Shown here: positions 13,586 to 15,984 of the stretch, piece by piece | How positions within the stretch are numbered: the stretch's first letter is position 1 | Layout: each line of letters starts with the position of its first letter | DNA from: an uncultured Eubacteriales bacterium | GTDB lineage: Bacteria; Bacillota_I; Bacilli_A; RF39; UBA660 | DNA: 15,984 nt | Direction of reading: 5' to 3' | Assembly (NCBI GenBank): GCA_900321795.1 | Contig: ONXO01000017.1 | Span: 1 to 15,984 of the forward strand | The notes under the pieces: generated by a model | Databases searched by the model: none | Told to the model about the DNA's origin: nothing | The model's input: only the letters and a program-made list of their open reading frames with translations | Position numbers and translations under genes: made by a program

Positions 13586-14971
13586 ATGGACGAAGTAAAT
13601 GTATGGCAAAGTTTTTTAAGTCAAATTAATGATAAAGTCAGTAGTCTCTCTTTTAATACGTGGTTTAAGGGCTTAAAACTTTTAAAAATTAGTGATAATG
13701 AGATAATAATTGCTGATCCAGGTAAGACTATTAAAGACCAACTCACTATATATTATAAAGATTTAATAGATGAAACTTTAATAGAGATTACAGGTAAATC
13801 TTACAAAATGATTTTTAAAGATGAAAATATGTATGAGCCACCTGAGATAATAAGTGTTAATAACATTTCAGTTGTCAACACTTTAGAAATTGATAAAAAA
13901 AAGATTAATGATTATAAAAGCAATTTAAATCCAAAGTATACATTTGATAATTTTGTAGTCGGAGAATCAAATAGATATGCTTTTAGTAGCTCCCTTGCAG
14001 TTGCACAGAACCCTGGAAAACTTTACAATCCCTTATTTATATATGGTAAAAGTGGACTTGGTAAAACACATTTGATGCATGCAATTGGTAACTATATTAC
14101 TGAGAACTCTAATTTAAAGGTACTTTATACAGATGCTGATACTTTTATGAACGAGTTTGTTAAGATGACTAGAGATACTGGAGACAAAGATCAAAATTTA
14201 AGCTATATCGAACTATTTAAAAATAAATATAGAGATATTGATGTGTTAATGATTGATGAAATACAATTTTTAGGAAGTGCGACTGCAACACAACAAGAGT
14301 TTACTAATACTTTTAATAGTTTATATTATAATGATAAGCAGATAATAATTTGTTCAGATAGAAGTGTTAACGACTTAAAGATGTTTGAAGAAAGACTTAG
14401 AACTAGGTTTAACTGGGGTCTTAAAGCTATTATAAATGTTCCAGAATATGAATTGAAAGTTAAGATTATTAAAAATAAAATGAAAAATATAGATTCAATG
14501 ATGGATTTAAGCGATGATATTATTGATTTTATTGCTTCTAATTGTGGAAGTGATGTTAGAAATCTAGAGGGTTCAATAACAAGACTTCAAGCATATGCAG
14601 CAATTATGAACATCAAGAATTTAAAGCTAGAAGACGCAATTGAAGCACTTGATGAATATGCTAATGGACGAGGAACATTTACGGATAATTCAATTGGTAA
14701 AATAATGAGTATTGTTGCTAATTACTTTAATTTATCTATTGATGATTTAACTGGTAAGCGCAGAAGTAAAGAAATAGCTAATGCAAGAATGATAGCAATG
14801 TATCTATGTAAGTTGCTAACAGAAGAGACTCTTGAAAGAATAGGACTAGAGTTTGGTGGGAGAGATCATTCAACTGTCATACATGCTTGTGAAAAAATTG
14901 GTGATGATGTTAAAACAAATGGTGAACTTGAGAAAATAATTTCAGAGTTGAAAGTAAAGATGAGTGAATAA
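13586..14971 (+). CDS. dnaA: Chromosomal replication initiator protein DnaA
   Basis: DnaA binds 9-bp boxes at oriC, oligomerises with ATP and opens the DNA. The 461 residues have domain I (1 to about 80, with SFNTWFKGL for helicase and regulator contacts) and a short linker (about 81-115). The AAA+ domain carries Walker A GKSGLGKT (154-161), Walker B DVLMIDEIQ (219-227) and the arginine-finger segment RLRTRFNWG (270-278). Domain IV has GKRRS (390-394) and the DNA-binding signature FGGRDHSTVIHACEKI (423-438). All key residues are present. The ATG has GGGGTGAT upstream. Box clusters on both sides imply autoregulation. No hairpin terminator of the usual kind follows, so some transcription may continue into dnaN. 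Confidence 0.98.
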   Translation: MDEVNVWQSFLSQINDKVSSLSFNTWFKGLKLLKISDNEIIIADPGKTIKDQLTIYYKDLIDETLIEITGKSYKMIFKDENMYEPPEIISVNNISVVNTLEIDKKKINDYKSNLNPKYTFDNFVVGESNRYAFSSSLAVAQNPGKLYNPLFIYGKSGLGKTHLMHAIGNYITENSNLKVLYTDADTFMNEFVKMTRDTGDKDQNLSYIELFKNKYRDIDVLMIDEIQFLGSATATQQEFTNTFNSLYYNDKQIIICSDRSVNDLKMFEERLRTRFNWGLKAIINVPEYELKVKIIKNKMKNIDSMMDLSDDIIDFIASNCGSDVRNLEGSITRLQAYAAIMNIKNLKLEDAIEALDEYANGRGTFTDNSIGKIMSIVANYFNLSIDDLTGKRRSKEIANARMIAMYLCKLLTEETLERIGLEFGGRDHSTVIHACEKIGDDVKTNGELEKIISELKVKMSE

Positions 14972-14973
14972 GT

Positions 14974-15062
14974 TGTGGAAAACTTTACGTTATCAACAAT
15001 GTAAAATTGTGTTCAAACCCCATAAAATCGGTATTTTACATTAATTATTCACATTATCCACA
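14974..15062. other. oriC, right part: DnaA boxes between dnaA and dnaN
   Basis: Boxes seen: TTTTCCACA (14974-14982, -, 8 of 9), TTATCAACA (14990-14998, +, 8 of 9), TTATTCACA (15045-15053, +) and TTATCCACA (15054-15062, +, the perfect consensus). The last two abut with no gap and point at the A+T tract that follows, the tandem-box layout of the unwinding end of Bacillus-type origins. Confidence 0.87.
14998..15042. repeat. 10-bp inverted repeat in the dnaA-dnaN origin spacer
   Basis: AATGTAAAAT (14998-15007) and ATTTTACATT (15033-15042) are perfect inverted copies 25 bp apart. The right arm also pairs with TAAAAT (15023-15028) to make an alternative small hairpin with a CGGT loop. Neither is followed by a T-run. 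The repeat separates the single boxes from the abutting pair. Confidence 0.6.
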
Positions 15063-15096
15063 CCTATAATAAAAATATATATATTAATAATAAAAG
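15063..15096. other. Probable DNA unwinding element of oriC
   Basis: Directly after the perfect DnaA box come CC and then 32 bases (15065-15096) that are all A or T, including an alternating AT stretch and TAATAATAA, ending at the dnaN Shine-Dalgarno. Position and composition fit the strand-opening site. A clear run of DnaA-trio triplets in the expected orientation is not evident to me beyond the first triplet. Confidence 0.7.
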
Positions 15097-15107
15097 GAGG
15101 AAAATTT

Positions 15108-15984
15108 ATGAAATTAAAAATTAATAGAAATATTTTGTTAGAAAATCTAAATAATGTAGGAAGGGCATTATCAACAAGGAATATTATTCCTATTATAAAT
15201 GGTATTTTATTTGAACTAAGTGAAGAAGGCTTAAACTTAACTGCTACTGATAATGAAATAACAATAAGGTCTTTTATTAAAAGAGAAGACATTAAAGAAA
15301 TTGAGTCAACAGGTAGTGTAGTTATTTATGGAAGGTTTATACTTGATATATTAAGAAAACTTTCTAGTGAAGATGTGGATATAGAGGAAATTGATGGGTG
15401 TAAAGTTGTCATTTCAACACCTACAAGTAATTATAGTTTAAACTCTTTCAATGTTATGGACTATCCAGTTATTAAGATGGATATGAATGAAGATGCCATT
15501 AAGTTAACTGCTGGTAATTTTAAGGAAATTGTAAATCAGACTGTATTTGCTACTAGTACCCAGGAAAGCAAACCACTACTTACTGGTATCAATTTAAAGA
15601 TTATAGGAGATAGACTTGAATGTGTTGCTACTGACTCTTATAGGCTTGCTAAAAAAAGTGTATTATTTAGCTCATTTGGATCAAAAAATGTTAATTTGGT
15701 TATACCAGCAAGAAACATAAATGAGTTTGTTAAACTTATAGATAATGATGATTTAGAAATTGAGTTATATGCTTTTTCTAATAAAGTCTTATTTAAATAT
15801 GAAAACTTATTATTTCAATCTAGTTTATTAAATGGTACTTATCCTAATACTGATACATTGGTTCCAACTGATTTTGAAACTATATATAAAGTTAATGTTA
15901 ATGAGTTTTATAATGCAATGGACAGGGCTTCTATTCTTGCTCAAGCTAAAGATAAGAATATTGTTTCTTTAGAAACCAGGGAAA
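15108..15984 (+). CDS. dnaN: DNA polymerase III subunit beta (sliding clamp), cut by window edge
   Basis: DnaN is the ring clamp that holds DNA polymerase III on DNA. The frame starts MKLKINRNILLENLNNVGRA after an AAGGAGG ribosome-binding site and stays open to the window end, giving 292 residues of an expected 370-380. Family segments seen include IIPIINGILFEL, LNLTATDNEITI, the domain II start LTAGNFKEIVNQTVFATSTQESKPLLTG (with ATDSYRLA following) and NGTYPNTDTLVP. Domain III is incomplete. Its place after dnaA is the universal one. Its leader overlaps the unwinding element, and no separate promoter is obvious. Confidence 0.97.
   Translation, partial: MKLKINRNILLENLNNVGRALSTRNIIPIINGILFELSEEGLNLTATDNEITIRSFIKREDIKEIESTGSVVIYGRFILDILRKLSSEDVDIEEIDGCKVVISTPTSNYSLNSFNVMDYPVIKMDMNEDAIKLTAGNFKEIVNQTVFATSTQESKPLLTGINLKIIGDRLECVATDSYRLAKKSVLFSSFGSKNVNLVIPARNINEFVKLIDNDDLEIELYAFSNKVLFKYENLLFQSSLLNGTYPNTDTLVPTDFETIYKVNVNEFYNAMDRASILAQAKDKNIVSLETRE

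Noticed and set aside
15041..15292. 83-codon minus-strand open frame across the origin and the start of dnaN
   Set aside because: It runs antisense through DnaA boxes and dnaN, with no ribosome-binding site or recognisable protein.
15555..15568. A second Noc-site-like sequence (AGTACCCAGGAAAG) in dnaN
   Set aside because: Only 10 of 14 positions match, it is not palindromic, and it is explained by coding sequence.
1..15984. CRISPR arrays, insertion sequences, integrases, tRNA or rRNA genes, toxin-antitoxin or defence systems
   Set aside because: None found. Gene content is core housekeeping with tight spacing, and no direct-repeat arrays or transposase motifs are visible.

Overview
The window looks like the replication-origin region of a very AT-rich, low-GC Gram-positive chromosome (Bacillota, class Bacilli or a neighbouring uncultured, Erysipelotrichia- or RF39-like lineage). 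This rests on three things. The gene order is the classic Bacilli order on both sides of dnaA. The window carries Gram-positive marker genes (RNA polymerase delta, spoIIR, a Noc-type ParB). Codon use is strongly A/T-biased. All 15 stop codons visible are TAA (13) or TAG (2), and every tryptophan codon I checked is TGG, so the standard code fits. Lineage assignment below class level is a guess.

Layout, left to right. Positions 1-3853 (all minus strand) hold rpoE > prfA > prmC, then a hairpin, then spoIIR > mntP, then a separate promoter and murA, which is cut by the left edge. This matches a block that in Bacillus subtilis lies well away from the origin (rpoE, murAB/murZ, prfA, prmC, spoIIR, mntP). 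A divergent promoter pair (3878-3971) separates it from a class A penicillin-binding protein gene (3999-5933, plus). That gene converges on the noc end through a shared bidirectional terminator.

Positions 5964-11110 (minus) are the operon mnmE > mnmG > rsmG > noc, read from a good promoter at 11137-11165. Positions 11216-13277 (minus) are rpmH > rnpA > yidC (spoIIIJ) > jag, read from a full-consensus promoter at 13325-13353. rpmH has no entry in simple long-ORF scans, but is clear at 13152-13277 as a 41-residue, divergent L34. Positions 13354-13585 and 14972-15107 flank dnaA (13586-14971) and form a bipartite oriC with many DnaA-box-like 9-mers. The right half has two abutting boxes followed by a pure A+T tract, then dnaN (15108 to the window end, partial).

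How the genes work together: DnaA opens the origin, and DnaN is the clamp for the replisome. Noc couples division-site choice to the nucleoid. MnmE and MnmG modify tRNA wobble uridines, RsmG methylates 16S rRNA, and PrfA is the substrate of its neighbour PrmC. RnpA, L34, YidC and Jag/KhpB serve RNA processing, translation and membrane insertion. MurA and the PBP make peptidoglycan. SpoIIR suggests the organism sporulates or descends from a sporulator.

No mobile element, CRISPR array, tRNA, rRNA or obvious new multi-gene system was found. The most interesting items are the Noc protein and its near-consensus binding site, which sits just upstream of the promoter of the noc operon; the shortened L34; the structured origin repeats; and terminators built over stop codons.
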